Source: Halovenus sp037080055 (GTDB lineage: Archaea > Halobacteriota > Halobacteria > Halobacteriales > Haloarculaceae). Taken from it: DNA of 64,000 nt. A program made the position numbers and the translations under genes. The notes under the pieces were generated by a model. That model did no database searches, had not been told where the DNA came from, and worked only from the letters and a program-made list of their open reading frames with translations. Location of the stretch: contig NZ_JBAOJI010000001.1 of NCBI RefSeq assembly GCF_037080055.1, forward strand, positions 868,001-932,000. Reading direction: 5' to 3'. Below are positions 1-8,587 of the stretch, piece by piece (within the stretch, counting starts at the first letter, position 1; every line of letters begins with the position of its first letter).

Positions 1-814
1 CGTGACCCGCGAACAGAAACGTCATCATCTCGTCGCGCAGCAAGGTATCCGACATCGTATCACCGTCCTCGTCGGTCCCCGTCAACAACATGGAGAGCAG
101 GTCGTCACGTCCTCCGACACCGTCGCTTCTGCGCTGGCTCACGAGTTCCTCGATCAGTTCCTCCATCTCGTCGATGCCCTGCTTGTACCGTCGCCACATC
201 GGAATCGGGACCCACTTCGGCACCATACGTGCGACGGGTTGTTTGGCCGGTTGCCCTGGCTCTTGCAGTGCGCGGACAGTCTCGCGGACCCCTCGGTCCT
301 CGTAGTCGAGTTCCGACCCGAACATCGACTTGACGAGAATGCGCAGGGTGAGCCCCTTCATCTCGTTTTCGACGTTCAGCGTCGGGCGCCCGCGCCACTC
401 CGCCGCCGCGGACTGGACTTCGGCGGTCATCGTGTCGGCGTAGTCGGCGATCCGATCCATGTAAAACGCCGGTTGGATGCGCTCGCGCTGTCGTTTCCAG
501 AGATCCCCCTCGCTGAGGACCAGCCCTTGCCCGAGCAGGTCGCCGAGATCCTCCTGACTCAGACTCGCTTTGCGAAACCGCTCGCGGTCCTCGACCAGAA
601 TTCGCTCGGCGAGGGCAGGATGGTTGACCTGGTAGAAGTCGCCGATCCCGAGAATCTGGAGACGAACCACGTCACCGTGTTCGGCGGCGTTCTCGTAGAG
701 ACCGCCCTGCTCACGGACGAGCTGGTGTGTATTGCCGATCACAGGGAGTCCGTCGTGTGTCGGCGGTTCTGTCCGGTGTGTCGGTACCGTCACAGTCTCA
801 TCGTGGTTAGCCAT
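1..814 (-). CDS. Cytochrome P450, C-terminus cut by left window edge
   Basis: The first 271 codons of a cytochrome P450, read leftwards from ATG at 812-814. The N-terminus carries the usual proline-rich entry (PPTHDGLPVIGN), followed by helix C with a W-K-R-Q-R pattern (LWKRQRERIQPAF), in which W and R normally contact the heme propionates. The last visible residues are FLFAGH, the start of the I-helix oxygen-activation motif AGx(E/D)T. The K-helix ExxR and the heme-binding Cys loop lie outside the window. There is no N-terminal membrane anchor, so a soluble monooxygenase is expected. The substrate cannot be predicted, and no ferredoxin or reductase gene is adjacent on the visible side. The gene is divergent from the SAH hydrolase gene across 342 bp. 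Confidence 0.93.
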   Translation of the reverse strand, partial: MANHDETVTVPTHRTEPPTHDGLPVIGNTHQLVREQGGLYENAAEHGDVVRLQILGIGDFYQVNHPALAERILVEDRERFRKASLSQEDLGDLLGQGLVLSEGDLWKRQRERIQPAFYMDRIADYADTMTAEVQSAAAEWRGRPTLNVENEMKGLTLRILVKSMFGSELDYEDRGVRETVRALQEPGQPAKQPVARMVPKWVPIPMWRRYKQGIDEMEELIEELVSQRRSDGVGGRDDLLSMLLTGTDEDGDTMSDTLLRDEMMTFLFAGH

Positions 815-1156
815 GGTCGTCACTCCGTGAATGTGTGAGTTGCCTGCACCGTCGTTTGGCGGAGGGATGCGACGCGTCTCACCCCGTGTACGCTGCCACC
901 GTTCGACCGTGTCTCGATGCTCATACGTCAACAAAGACTGCGAATCGAAATAAATCGGCAATCCACGTTTCTCCCCCCGCAACAGAGCTTCGTGAGGCGA
1001 ACCGTCCCCGACGAGCAGAACTGCACAGTTTCGACGGCAGAGCCACTGTGGACGCTGGAACGCAGTGGGCCACAACAGTCGGAAGATCCGCGGACCGGTT
1101 CGTTCCCATCGGCAGCCTTCGGTACAGTTATCCCATCTCTAGCCCACGTTCTGACC
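815..1156. other. Divergent intergenic region, P450 / ahcY
   Basis: This 342-bp spacer separates the P450 and SAH hydrolase starts. I see no credible gene in it. A TATA-like ACAGTTATCC at about 1125-1134 lies roughly 25-30 bp before the ahcY ATG and could drive a nearly leaderless transcript. A more AT-rich stretch around 930-965 (AATCGAAATAAATCGG) may be promoter-related, but its orientation cannot be decided. Confidence 0.5.
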
Positions 1157-2431
1157 ATGACAGCACCTATAAGCGAACAACTCCCGGCCGACGAACTCCG
1201 GGAGGAGGGACAGCGGAAGATGGAGTGGGCTCGCCAGCACATGCCGATTCTCGAATCGCTGCGCGAAGACTTCGAGGCCAACCAGCCTTTCGCGGGCGAG
1301 CGCATTGGGATGGCGATGCACGTCGAGGCAAAGACGGCCGTCCTCGCTGAGACGCTGGCCGCCGGCGGCGCGGAAGTCGCGATCACCGGCTGCAACCCCC
1401 TCTCGACGCACGACGACGTAAGTGTCGCACTCGATGCAATCGACGGCGTCACCTCCTACGCGAAACGCGGCGTCGACGACGACGAGTACTACGAAGCCAT
1501 GGAAGCGGTCATCGGCCACGAGCCGACGATCACCGTCGACGATGGCGGCGATCTGGTCTTCGCGATCCACGAGGACTACCCGGAACTGATCGACACCATC
1601 CTCGGCGGCTGTGAGGAGACGACCACTGGCGTCCACCGCCTGCGTGCGATGGACGAAGACGGCGCCCTGGACTACCCGATGTTCGCGGTCAACGACACGC
1701 CGATGAAACGGCTGTTCGACAACATCCACGGCACGGGCGAATCCTCGTTGGCCTCGATTGCGATGACGACGAATCTCTCCTGGGCCGGCAAAGATGTCGT
1801 CGTCGCCGGCTTCGGCTACTGCGGCAAGGGCGTTGCGCGGAAGGCCTCCGGCCAGAATGCGAACGTCATCGTCACCGAAATCGAGCCACGGCGCGCACTC
1901 GAAGCCCACATGGAGGGCTTCGACGTGATGCCGATGGAAGAGGCCGCCGCCGAAGGCGACGTGTTCATCACGACGACGGGCAACCGCGATATCATCGTCG
2001 ACGAGCACTTCGACAAGATGGACGACGGCGTCGTACTCACCAACGCCGGCCACTTCGACGTCGAAATCGATCTGAACGCGCTGGAGTCGAAAGCCGTCGA
2101 CACCTACGAGGCCCGCGACGGAATGCAAGCCTACGAGATGGACGACGGCCGCCGGATTCACGTCCTCGCAGAAGGTCGACTGGTCAACCTCGCCGCGCCC
2201 GTCTCGATGGGTCACCCGGTCGAGGTGATGGACCAGAGCTTCGGTATTCAGGCAGTCTGTGCCCGTGAGGTCGTCGAGAACGGTGACGCGTACGAGGCCG
2301 GCGTCCACGAGGTGCCGGACGACCTCGACCGCGAAGTCGCGGAGATCAAACTCGCCGCCGAGGGCGTTGCTATCGACGACCTCACCGACGAGCAAGAAGA
2401 GTACATGAACAGCTGGCAGCACGGGACGTAA
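1157..2431 (+). CDS. ahcY: Adenosylhomocysteinase (SAH hydrolase)
   Basis: Hydrolyses S-adenosylhomocysteine to adenosine and homocysteine, relieving product inhibition of methyltransferases. It has 424 aa, a normal archaeal length. The NAD-binding Rossmann loop is visible as VVVAGFGYCGKGVARK (GxGxxGxG), with the substrate-domain pattern ITGCNPLSTHDDVS upstream. The C-terminus ends in the family pattern DEQEEYMNSW. ATG 1157 (MTAPISEQLP) is chosen because the open frame upstream lacks haloarchaeal composition and a TATA-like box sits about 27 bp before it. Methionine adenosyltransferase, the other half of the methyl cycle, is at 25081-26283. Confidence 0.97.
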   Translation: MTAPISEQLPADELREEGQRKMEWARQHMPILESLREDFEANQPFAGERIGMAMHVEAKTAVLAETLAAGGAEVAITGCNPLSTHDDVSVALDAIDGVTSYAKRGVDDDEYYEAMEAVIGHEPTITVDDGGDLVFAIHEDYPELIDTILGGCEETTTGVHRLRAMDEDGALDYPMFAVNDTPMKRLFDNIHGTGESSLASIAMTTNLSWAGKDVVVAGFGYCGKGVARKASGQNANVIVTEIEPRRALEAHMEGFDVMPMEEAAAEGDVFITTTGNRDIIVDEHFDKMDDGVVLTNAGHFDVEIDLNALESKAVDTYEARDGMQAYEMDDGRRIHVLAEGRLVNLAAPVSMGHPVEVMDQSFGIQAVCAREVVENGDAYEAGVHEVPDDLDREVAEIKLAAEGVAIDDLTDEQEEYMNSWQHGT

Positions 2432-2490
2432 AACGAGCATCGTCCGCAGACTGCCGGGTATTTTAGTGGGTTCGGTGCGCAGGAAGAGAT

Positions 2491-2730
2491 ATGACACTCA
2501 CGCTGTACCGGTTGGAAGGCTGTCCGTTCTGTGAACTGGTCGTCGACAAGCTAGACGACCTGGATCTGGAGTTCGAGAGCGTCTGGGTCGAGGGACTGCA
2601 CTCCCGGCGAAACGAAGTGAAAGAAGTCTCCGGCCAGCGGGTCGTCCCGGTCCTGATCGACGAAGAGCACGGCGTCACGATGGCCGAATCCGACCGGATC
2701 AACGAGTATCTCGAAACGACGTACGCCTAA
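2491..2730 (+). CDS. Glutaredoxin-like thioredoxin-fold protein
   Basis: A 79-aa single-domain protein with an N-terminal redox motif CPFC at residues 11-14 (LEGCPFCELV) and the cis-proline segment QRVVPVL near residue 50. This is the glutaredoxin / GST-N-terminal fold. Haloarchaea generally use gamma-glutamylcysteine rather than glutathione, so the physiological thiol partner is uncertain. Its stop codon directly abuts the stop of the convergent cupin gene, with no spacer. A TATA-like TATTTTAG lies about 25-30 bp before the ATG. Confidence 0.9.
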   Translation: MTLTLYRLEGCPFCELVVDKLDDLDLEFESVWVEGLHSRRNEVKEVSGQRVVPVLIDEEHGVTMAESDRINEYLETTYA

Positions 2731-3159
2731 TCAGTCTTCGAGCGCGTCGTCGATTTCTTCGTCGCTGAGGCTGTGCGGATCGAGTCCGGGGTCTTCGACG
2801 CTCGGCGCACCGATAGCCAGCACAGTCCCGCCGTCCTCGCTGGTGCAGCGGTGGCCGTGGCCGATCATCGGCGAGGCGGCCCACGCCGTCCCGGCGGATG
2901 CCTCGACGAACTCCGCATCACCGGAGCGGCCGAGTTTCAGCGAGAATTCTCCCTCCAGTATGTAGTAGATCTCTTCTTGCTCGGAATGGGCGTGGAACTG
3001 GATCTCTTCATCTTCCTCGAAATACCAGAGTTTCAGCGAAGCGTTCTCGATACCGAGGGCTTCGTCGAGCGCCCGGATGTCGAGATCCGGCGGTACCTCC
3101 TCGATCTGTGAGAGATCTGTGACCGGTACGTCCTCTGTGTCGGCAACGTTGTACTCCAT
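2731..3159 (-). CDS. Cupin-domain protein
   Basis: A 142-aa small beta-barrel protein. Cupin motif 1 is visible as FHAHSEQEEIYYILEGE (HxH with downstream Glu, positions about 56-72), and the motif 2 region contains GHGHRC. The metal ligands therefore look intact. The flanks are acidic. No substrate can be assigned; such proteins act as isomerases, dioxygenases or sugar-binding regulators. It is convergent with the glutaredoxin gene (stops abut) and divergent from the lipoprotein at 3246. Confidence 0.85.
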   Translation of the reverse strand: MEYNVADTEDVPVTDLSQIEEVPPDLDIRALDEALGIENASLKLWYFEEDEEIQFHAHSEQEEIYYILEGEFSLKLGRSGDAEFVEASAGTAWAASPMIGHGHRCTSEDGGTVLAIGAPSVEDPGLDPHSLSDEEIDDALED

Positions 3160-3245
3160 ACGGATTGGGCCACGATGGCCGGGGATAAATAGCTACGCGC
3201 TCCGAACAACGAAGCTTATGCCGCCTGACCCTCCGAGGAGCTAAC

Positions 3246-4133
3246 ATGAGCGAGAAACGTCCAGACTGGTCCCGACGGAAGCTGATACAGTACAGTGGTG
3301 TCGGCATCGGACTGGCGATCGCCGGTTGTAACAGCGCCGATAATTCGGACGACAATTCAGACGATGGAGACAGCGGGCTACCGGACGACCCCGCCGACGC
3401 GTTCGAACTCGCTGGAGACGGATCGGCCGGGTTCCGGGAGTGGCTCGGCCCGGAGTTCACCCTCGAATCCCGGACTGACGGCGAGCAACGGCAGTTGTTC
3501 CAGTTCGTCGACTACGGCGAGATTCCCGACGGTGAGATGGAACAACAGCGAAATCAGCGAGAAACCTTCGCCGAGCAGATCGGAATTTCCCCGGAGAGCA
3601 TCGAGCGGGAACTGCTGTTGGGGCCGATCACCGACAATCTCCCGTACCGGACACTGTTCGGGACGTTCGACGCCGCGGCACTGATCGACAGCTTCGAGAG
3701 CAGCGGCTTCGAGCGGACGAGTGAACCGGGCGAGTTCGTCATCTTCGATGAGTCCTTCGCGATCAGTTCGGACACGATCATCGAACATCCCCAGAGTGCG
3801 ACGCTCGTCGAGAATACGACCAACGGTCGACAGTCGTTCGAGGGAATCGACGAGGAGATGGAACTGCTCCTCGATCTCGTCCCCACTGGCCCACAGATAA
3901 CGATCAACAGTCGGGGGGATCACGACGACATCGTGATGGACGGACTGACGATTTTCGAGTTGAACGGGCCGGTTGCAACCCACGGGATTCGGACGTTGAT
4001 TTTCGAGGACGCATCGGCGGCGACCAGCGAACGGGTCCGAGAGATCGAGATCGACGGCTCAGCCAGAGACGAGGTCATCACTGAGGAGATTCAGGGTCGG
4101 GTCGCGATGATCGAATCGCGGCGATCGGAGTAG
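3246..4133 (+). CDS. Tat-exported lipoprotein of unknown function
   Basis: A 295-aa protein. The N-terminus has a twin-arginine signal followed by a lipobox (SRRKLIQYSGVGIGLAIAGC), so it is probably exported folded and anchored through the lipidated Cys near residue 28. An Asp/Ser/Asn-rich linker follows, as is common on haloarchaeal surface proteins. The remaining roughly 250 residues resemble no family I recognise. A GGAG sequence lies shortly before the ATG. The 3' end is one base from the convergent VAT gene. Confidence 0.82.
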   Translation: MSEKRPDWSRRKLIQYSGVGIGLAIAGCNSADNSDDNSDDGDSGLPDDPADAFELAGDGSAGFREWLGPEFTLESRTDGEQRQLFQFVDYGEIPDGEMEQQRNQRETFAEQIGISPESIERELLLGPITDNLPYRTLFGTFDAAALIDSFESSGFERTSEPGEFVIFDESFAISSDTIIEHPQSATLVENTTNGRQSFEGIDEEMELLLDLVPTGPQITINSRGDHDDIVMDGLTIFELNGPVATHGIRTLIFEDASAATSERVREIEIDGSARDEVITEEIQGRVAMIESRRSE

Positions 4134-4134
4134 C

Positions 4135-6267
4135 TTACTGCTGGTCGTCGAGTAGCTGTTGGGCCTGCTCGAAGTGTGCCGCCTCGACAGTAATCGCGTT
4201 AGCGCGGTCGGCCGCCTCCGCAGGATCGATTTCGGTTGCAACTTCCCGAACGGCACGCATCGAGGCTTCGCGGACCAGCGATTCGAGTTCTGCCCCCGAG
4301 TAGCCGGCCGTCCGCTCTGCAAGACTCTCGATATCGACCTCCTCACCCAGCGGCGTCTCCGCGGTGTGTACGGCCAAAATCTCGGTACGGGCGGCCTGAT
4401 CAGGGTTCGGCACCTCGATGTGCTGTTCGAGTCGACCGGGCCGCAGCAGTGCAGGGTCGAGGTTGTCGTAGCGGTTCGTCGCCGCGACGACGACCAGTTT
4501 CGGGTGTTCTGCGGCCCGGTCCATCTCCGTCAGAAGCTGCGAGACGACCCGCTCGGAGACTTCCGAGCCCTCGCCGCGACGGTTCGCAATCGCATCGATT
4601 TCGTCGAGGAAGATGATGGCGGGGGCAGTCTGTCTGGCCCGGTCGAACAGTTCACGGATCGTCTTCTCTGTCTCGCCGACGTACCGGTCGAGCAGTTCCG
4701 GCCCCGCAACGCGGATGAAGTTGACGCCGCTCTCGCCGGCAATCGCCTCCGCCAGCAGCGTCTTTCCGGTCCCCGGCGGGCCGTACAGCAACACGCCCGA
4801 GGGCGGATCGGTCGATGCCGCCTCGAACAGCGGCCCGTACGAGAGTGGCCACTCGACGGCTTCCCGGAGTCGGTCTTTCGTATCGCCGAGTCCGCCGACA
4901 TCCGCAAAGGTCGTATCGGGCGATTCGGCGACGTACTCGGCCATCGCGGAGGGATCGACACCGGTGAGGGCTTCCTCGAAGTCACCGGCGGTGACGACCA
5001 GATCCTCGATGCTGGGATGGTCGCCGTCAGTCTCCTCGTGTTCGGTCCGGCGGAGCGCGATCATGCCGGCCTCGCGGGCGAGCGAGGCGATATCGGCACC
5101 GACGAAGCCGTGGGTTCGGTTCGCCAGCGTATCCAGATCCACGTCGTCGGCAAACGGCATGTTGCGGGTGTGTACGTCCAGAATCTCGCGGCGGCCCTCG
5201 ACGCCGGGGACACCGATCTCGATCTCGCGGTCGAAGCGGCCGCCGCGTCGGAGCGCGGGATCGATGGCGTCGACGCGGTTGGTCGCGCCGATGACGACCA
5301 CTTCCTCGTTCTGTTCGAGGCCGTCGAGCAGCGTGAGCAGTTGAGCCACGACGCGGTTTTCCATGTCGGCGTCCTCATCCCGAGAGCCCGCAATCGAGTC
5401 CACTTCGTCGAGGAAGAGAATGGCCGGCGAGTTCTCACGGGCACGCTCGAAGGCACCACGGAGCCGTTCCTCGGACTCGCCTTTGTACTTCGAGACGATT
5501 TCGGGGCCGTCGATGGTCTCGAAATAGGCGTCGACTTCGTTGGCGACGGCGCGAGCGATCAGCGTCTTGCCGGTGCCCGGCGGGCCGTACAACAGCACGC
5601 CTTTCGGTGGATCGATGCCGAGGCGGGTGAACAGTTCCGGCTCAGAGAGCGGGAGTTCGATCATCTCCCGGACCAGTTCGAGTTCCTCGTCGAGGCCGCC
5701 GATGTCCTCGTAGGTCGTCCCGGTTTCGGTGACTTCCTCAGATTCTTCGGTGTCGCTGGGCTCGGTTTCCTCCGGCGAGACGACATCGGGTTCGACCCGG
5801 ATTCGGGTCGAGTCGACGATGCGGACCGACCCCGACGGCGTCGTCTCGGTGACGACGTAGGGGCCGTAGCCCTCGATTCGGACCTGTTTGCCGACCCTGA
5901 CGAGTCGGTCGACCAGTCGCTGTCTGAGTCCTTCCGTCGCGGGTGCGTCGTCGGCGTGGTCGGTGGCTGGCTGGAGCGTGACCCGGCGGGCATCTTCAAC
6001 CGAAGCCTTCCGAACGCGGACGGTGTCGCCGATGTTCACGTCGATGCTCGCCCGCGTGTCGCCGTCGACGCGGATGATTCTGCTCCCGTCGTCGCTGGGC
6101 CAGACCTTCGCGACGGTCATCTGATCGTCCTCGATGATCACTGGATCGCCGCTCAACACCCCGAGTTCGCGCTGAATGTCCGGCGAGAGCCGGGCAATTC
6201 CCCGGCCGGCGTCACGCTTGCGAGCACCCTCGACGCGGACCTCGACGACTCCGTCACCGGCTGTCAT
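4135..6267 (-). CDS. AAA+ ATPase of the CDC48/VAT (p97) family
   Basis: A 710-aa ATP-driven unfoldase thought to extract or unfold substrates for the archaeal proteasome. The N-domain (about 1-180; double-psi barrel plus four-stranded barrel) is followed by two AAA modules. Each has Walker A GPPGTGKT and Walker B (ILFLDEVDSIAG and IIFLDEIDAIAN), plus SRH segments with paired arginines (DPALRRGGRFDREIEIGVP, DPALLRPGRLEQHIEVPNP). ATG 6267 (MTAGDGVVEVRVEGARKRD) is preferred over an in-frame Met 8 codons upstream because the CDC48 N-domain begins here. Haloarchaea usually encode several paralogues, so no specific gene symbol is given. Confidence 0.95.
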   Translation of the reverse strand: MTAGDGVVEVRVEGARKRDAGRGIARLSPDIQRELGVLSGDPVIIEDDQMTVAKVWPSDDGSRIIRVDGDTRASIDVNIGDTVRVRKASVEDARRVTLQPATDHADDAPATEGLRQRLVDRLVRVGKQVRIEGYGPYVVTETTPSGSVRIVDSTRIRVEPDVVSPEETEPSDTEESEEVTETGTTYEDIGGLDEELELVREMIELPLSEPELFTRLGIDPPKGVLLYGPPGTGKTLIARAVANEVDAYFETIDGPEIVSKYKGESEERLRGAFERARENSPAILFLDEVDSIAGSRDEDADMENRVVAQLLTLLDGLEQNEEVVVIGATNRVDAIDPALRRGGRFDREIEIGVPGVEGRREILDVHTRNMPFADDVDLDTLANRTHGFVGADIASLAREAGMIALRRTEHEETDGDHPSIEDLVVTAGDFEEALTGVDPSAMAEYVAESPDTTFADVGGLGDTKDRLREAVEWPLSYGPLFEAASTDPPSGVLLYGPPGTGKTLLAEAIAGESGVNFIRVAGPELLDRYVGETEKTIRELFDRARQTAPAIIFLDEIDAIANRRGEGSEVSERVVSQLLTEMDRAAEHPKLVVVAATNRYDNLDPALLRPGRLEQHIEVPNPDQAARTEILAVHTAETPLGEEVDIESLAERTAGYSGAELESLVREASMRAVREVATEIDPAEAADRANAITVEAAHFEQAQQLLDDQQ

Positions 6268-6353
6268 GACTCGGCGTAGGGCCGGCAGCAAGTTAAGCCC
6301 GTTCGACCGTTTCCGGAGTAACGACTATATCGGATCCTGACAGATTTTCGAAT

Positions 6354-6488
6354 ATGGTCTCGACAACCACGCGTGACGAGATGACGTGGTACGAGTGTGA
6401 GCACTGTGGCCTGCTGTTCGACGTAGAAGAAGACGCCCGGGAGCACGAACAGAACTGCGACGCCGAAGAGCCCTCTTATATTCAGTGA
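6354..6488 (+). CDS. 44-aa single zinc-finger-like protein
   Basis: A tiny protein with the pattern C-x2-C-x12-H-x4-C (YECEHCGLLFD...REHEQNC), which resembles a C2H2/C2HC zinc finger. It ends in EEPSYIQ. From memory it matches a small conserved haloarchaeal family (DUF7128-like); this was not verified. It is divergent from the VAT gene, and its TGA directly abuts the stop of the next convergent gene. A nucleic-acid- or protein-binding role is plausible but unproven. Confidence 0.8.
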   Translation: MVSTTTRDEMTWYECEHCGLLFDVEEDAREHEQNCDAEEPSYIQ

Positions 6489-6914
6489 TCACTCCGCTGG
6501 CAGGAGTTCGTAGGAGTGTTCGCTGAACTGGTCTTCCTCGAAGACGAAGACCCGGCCCGACACGTCCCCTTCGACGACGATGTCGCTCCGCAGGCCGCCA
6601 CCCTGGACGGTCACACCCGGGAACAGCGTCGTCTCCTCACCCTCGTCCAGCAGCACACGACCGACGCCAGTATCCGCCAGAATCTCCGCATCAGTGCGGC
6701 GTTCGTTCACGTAGAGGAGCACACCACTCGTTTCGGATTCGTCGACGACGAGCACGTGGGTGTCCTTGCCCGGTGCCGTCTGGTGGGGCGATTCAATCTG
6801 CTCGGGGACGCCGCGGTAGAACGCCTCCCGTCCGTCGGTGTACTCGACGACGATACCGTCCTCGACGAGTTCGACCGACAGCGTATCTGGGGGGACCTCC
6901 TCGAAATCGTCCAT
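6489..6914 (-). CDS. Conserved haloarchaeal protein (DUF5796-like)
   Basis: A 141-aa soluble, acidic protein beginning MDDFEEVPPDTLSVELVEDG. The N-terminal half (GIVVEYTDGREAFYRGVPE) and the all-beta-looking remainder resemble, from memory, the haloarchaeal DUF5796 family. No catalytic motif is visible. ATG 6914 is preferred because the frame upstream (rich in Arg/Ser/Gly) lacks the acidic haloarchaeal composition. It is 40 bp downstream of the transporter gene on the same strand, so co-transcription is possible. Confidence 0.75.
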   Translation of the reverse strand: MDDFEEVPPDTLSVELVEDGIVVEYTDGREAFYRGVPEQIESPHQTAPGKDTHVLVVDESETSGVLLYVNERRTDAEILADTGVGRVLLDEGEETTLFPGVTVQGGGLRSDIVVEGDVSGRVFVFEEDQFSEHSYELLPAE

Positions 6915-6954
6915 ACCCGAACTTCTCGGCCCGGCGCTAAAAACGACTGCCTTC

Positions 6955-7941
6955 TCACCGTGGCTCTGTCGCCTCGGTCGACCACCACTCCCGAGCACTG
7001 ATCGCGGTGTGGACCTGCGCGACGAGCCCCAACAGTGGGAGTTCGAGCAGCGGTCCGATGACCAGCGCCAGCGGAATCAGCGGCTCCGTCGGGAAGGCCA
7101 CGACAGCAATCGCGAGCGCCGTCGGCGAGTTCCGCGAGAGGATCGTATTGTTGAAACAGACCATCTCGGAGTAGGAAAAGGAGAGTACGCGCCCGACTCC
7201 GAAGCCAACGGCGAGGTTGATCCCGTAGAACGCGACCACGGGCAGCGCCATCAGCGCGAGCAGTCGCGGGTTGTCAAGGATCACCTCGCCTTGCGAAGCG
7301 AACATCGCACCGATTGCCAGACTCAGGAAGATGATCTGCAGCGGACTCAACCGCGGCAGGAACTCCCGAGCGTACCACTCCCGCCCAGCGGTTCGAGTCA
7401 GGAGCCGGCGCGCCACGATGCTCAGCACAATCGGAACCACCAACACGAGGACGACGCTTTCGAGCAACAGTTCCAGCGGGAGTTCGACGAGTCGACCGGC
7501 GAAGAGATACAGATAGACCGGGAGCAAAATTAGCTGGAGAACGAGATTGTACGGCAGAATCGAGGTCGCGAGCGGCACGTCTCCGTCGGCAATGTCCGTG
7601 AAAATGAGATACCAGTCCGTACAGGGAGTCACGAGCAGCATGAGCAGCCCAACCCACAGTGCGGGGTAATCTCGAAGAAAGACCGCCCCGAGCGCGACGG
7701 CAAGCAGCGGACTCCAGACGAAATTGACCAGCAGACTCGACCCGACGACCCGGCGATTGCCGAAAGCCTCTCGAACTCGCGAGAAGGAGACGCCGGCGAA
7801 GGCGGCGAACAGCATGACCATCAGGAAGGGGAGAATGAGCCGGTCGGCGACGGCCGGAATGCCACTTTGCTGGCCGAGTGCGAGGCCGCCGAGGATACCC
7901 GCGAGGACGAATCCGCTCTGGTATCGCTCGACGAAATCCAT
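6955..7941 (-). CDS. BASS-superfamily transporter (Acr3 / bile acid:Na+ symporter-like)
   Basis: A 328-aa polytopic membrane protein with about ten hydrophobic segments. LVTPCTDWYLIFTDIADGD around residues 102-120 resembles the Cys-containing segment of Acr3-type arsenite exporters and related permeases. VCFNNTILSRNSPTALAIA later in the protein is the conserved Asn/Ser-rich unwound helix. No arsR or arsenate reductase gene is nearby, so arsenic export is only one possibility; organic anion:sodium symport is another. The next gene upstream on the same strand ends 9 bp before the start. Confidence 0.85.
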   Translation of the reverse strand: MDFVERYQSGFVLAGILGGLALGQQSGIPAVADRLILPFLMVMLFAAFAGVSFSRVREAFGNRRVVGSSLLVNFVWSPLLAVALGAVFLRDYPALWVGLLMLLVTPCTDWYLIFTDIADGDVPLATSILPYNLVLQLILLPVYLYLFAGRLVELPLELLLESVVLVLVVPIVLSIVARRLLTRTAGREWYAREFLPRLSPLQIIFLSLAIGAMFASQGEVILDNPRLLALMALPVVAFYGINLAVGFGVGRVLSFSYSEMVCFNNTILSRNSPTALAIAVVAFPTEPLIPLALVIGPLLELPLLGLVAQVHTAISAREWWSTEATEPR

Positions 7942-7950
7942 CTGCGGAGA

Positions 7951-8376
7951 TTACTCCGTCGACGTGCCTGAATCCGGCGATTTCGTATCGGAGTCGTCCG
8001 CCGAGTTGCCTCCAGCTCCAGACCCCTCGGAGTCCTCGGCGCCGTCGCTGGCTGCAACTTCACCCGGGAAGATACTCCCGGAGATAAGCCGGAACAGCAA
8101 TATCCCGGCCATTCCGCCGGCGAGAATCCAGAGCGTGCGGTACGCGGGATACCGCTGGATCAGACTCACCGCCAGTGCGCCGCCGCCGATGAGCGAGCCG
8201 ACGACGGCGAAGAGAAACTGCTGTCTGCGGAGCGCGGCCGGCTGTGCCGTGTAGGAGTCCTCTGAGTCCGTGGTCTGCCGGCCAGAATCGTCAGCTCCAT
8301 TCTGCTCACCGTCGCTGCTCTCGCCCTTCGTCGCTGGCTCGTCCGGCACTGAATCGTCTTCGGCCGTCGAATCCAT
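7951..8376 (-). CDS. Two-TM membrane protein of unknown function
   Basis: A 141-aa protein with an acidic Ser/Asp-rich N-terminus (about 1-48), two hydrophobic helices (FLFAVVGSLIGGGALAVSL and LWILAGGMAGILLFRLI), and an acidic, low-complexity Gly/Ser/Asp tail. There are no recognisable motifs. It lies 9 bp upstream of the BASS transporter on the same strand, so the two are probably co-transcribed. The start is the ATG at 8374-8376. Confidence 0.75.
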   Translation of the reverse strand: MDSTAEDDSVPDEPATKGESSDGEQNGADDSGRQTTDSEDSYTAQPAALRRQQFLFAVVGSLIGGGALAVSLIQRYPAYRTLWILAGGMAGILLFRLISGSIFPGEVAASDGAEDSEGSGAGGNSADDSDTKSPDSGTSTE

Positions 8377-8587
8377 GCGAGTGAGTTCAGTCCGCGAGCG
8401 AAAAACAGTTGGGACCGGTAGGGCAGTGGTGTTCGAGTCCGCGGAGGAGCCCCGGACAATCCACCGCAAGGCGGGACTGGAAGGGGCCGAGCGGGAGGGG
8501 GCTCCCGGAGTGGTATCAGTTTCTAACCAATCGTCTCGAAGCGCAATCACCACAAGTAAGTACTGTCGTGTGGGACAGTGAGACAGG
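8377..8587. other. Spacer upstream of aroK with a GC-rich hairpin
   Basis: This 211-bp divergent spacer contains a purine-rich block (about 8471-8515) with a perfect 6-bp stem: CGGGAG at 8492-8497, loop GGGG, CTCCCG at 8502-8507. The flanking GGCGGGACTGGAAGGGGC has the look of a structured RNA or leader, but no known RNA family could be assigned. An AAGTAAGTACT segment at about 8554-8564 may contain the aroK promoter. Confidence 0.35.

Noticed and set aside
2..838. Plus-strand open frame at the left edge
   Set aside because: The minus strand encodes a clear P450 N-terminal half (WKRQRERIQPAF, FLFAGH), so the plus frame is a shadow.
1139..2497. Long open frame antisense to ahcY
   Set aside because: It is a GC-rich shadow; the sense strand encodes a complete SAH hydrolase, and the antisense product is His/Arg/Val-rich with no recognisable domain.
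4159..6279. 706-codon open frame antisense to the VAT ATPase
   Set aside because: Codon composition is the mirror of the real gene; both AAA modules on the minus strand are intact.
6955..7941. Confident arsenite exporter (acr3) assignment
   Set aside because: Fold fits Acr3/BASS but no arsenic genes are nearby and the Cys-containing segment alone is not decisive.
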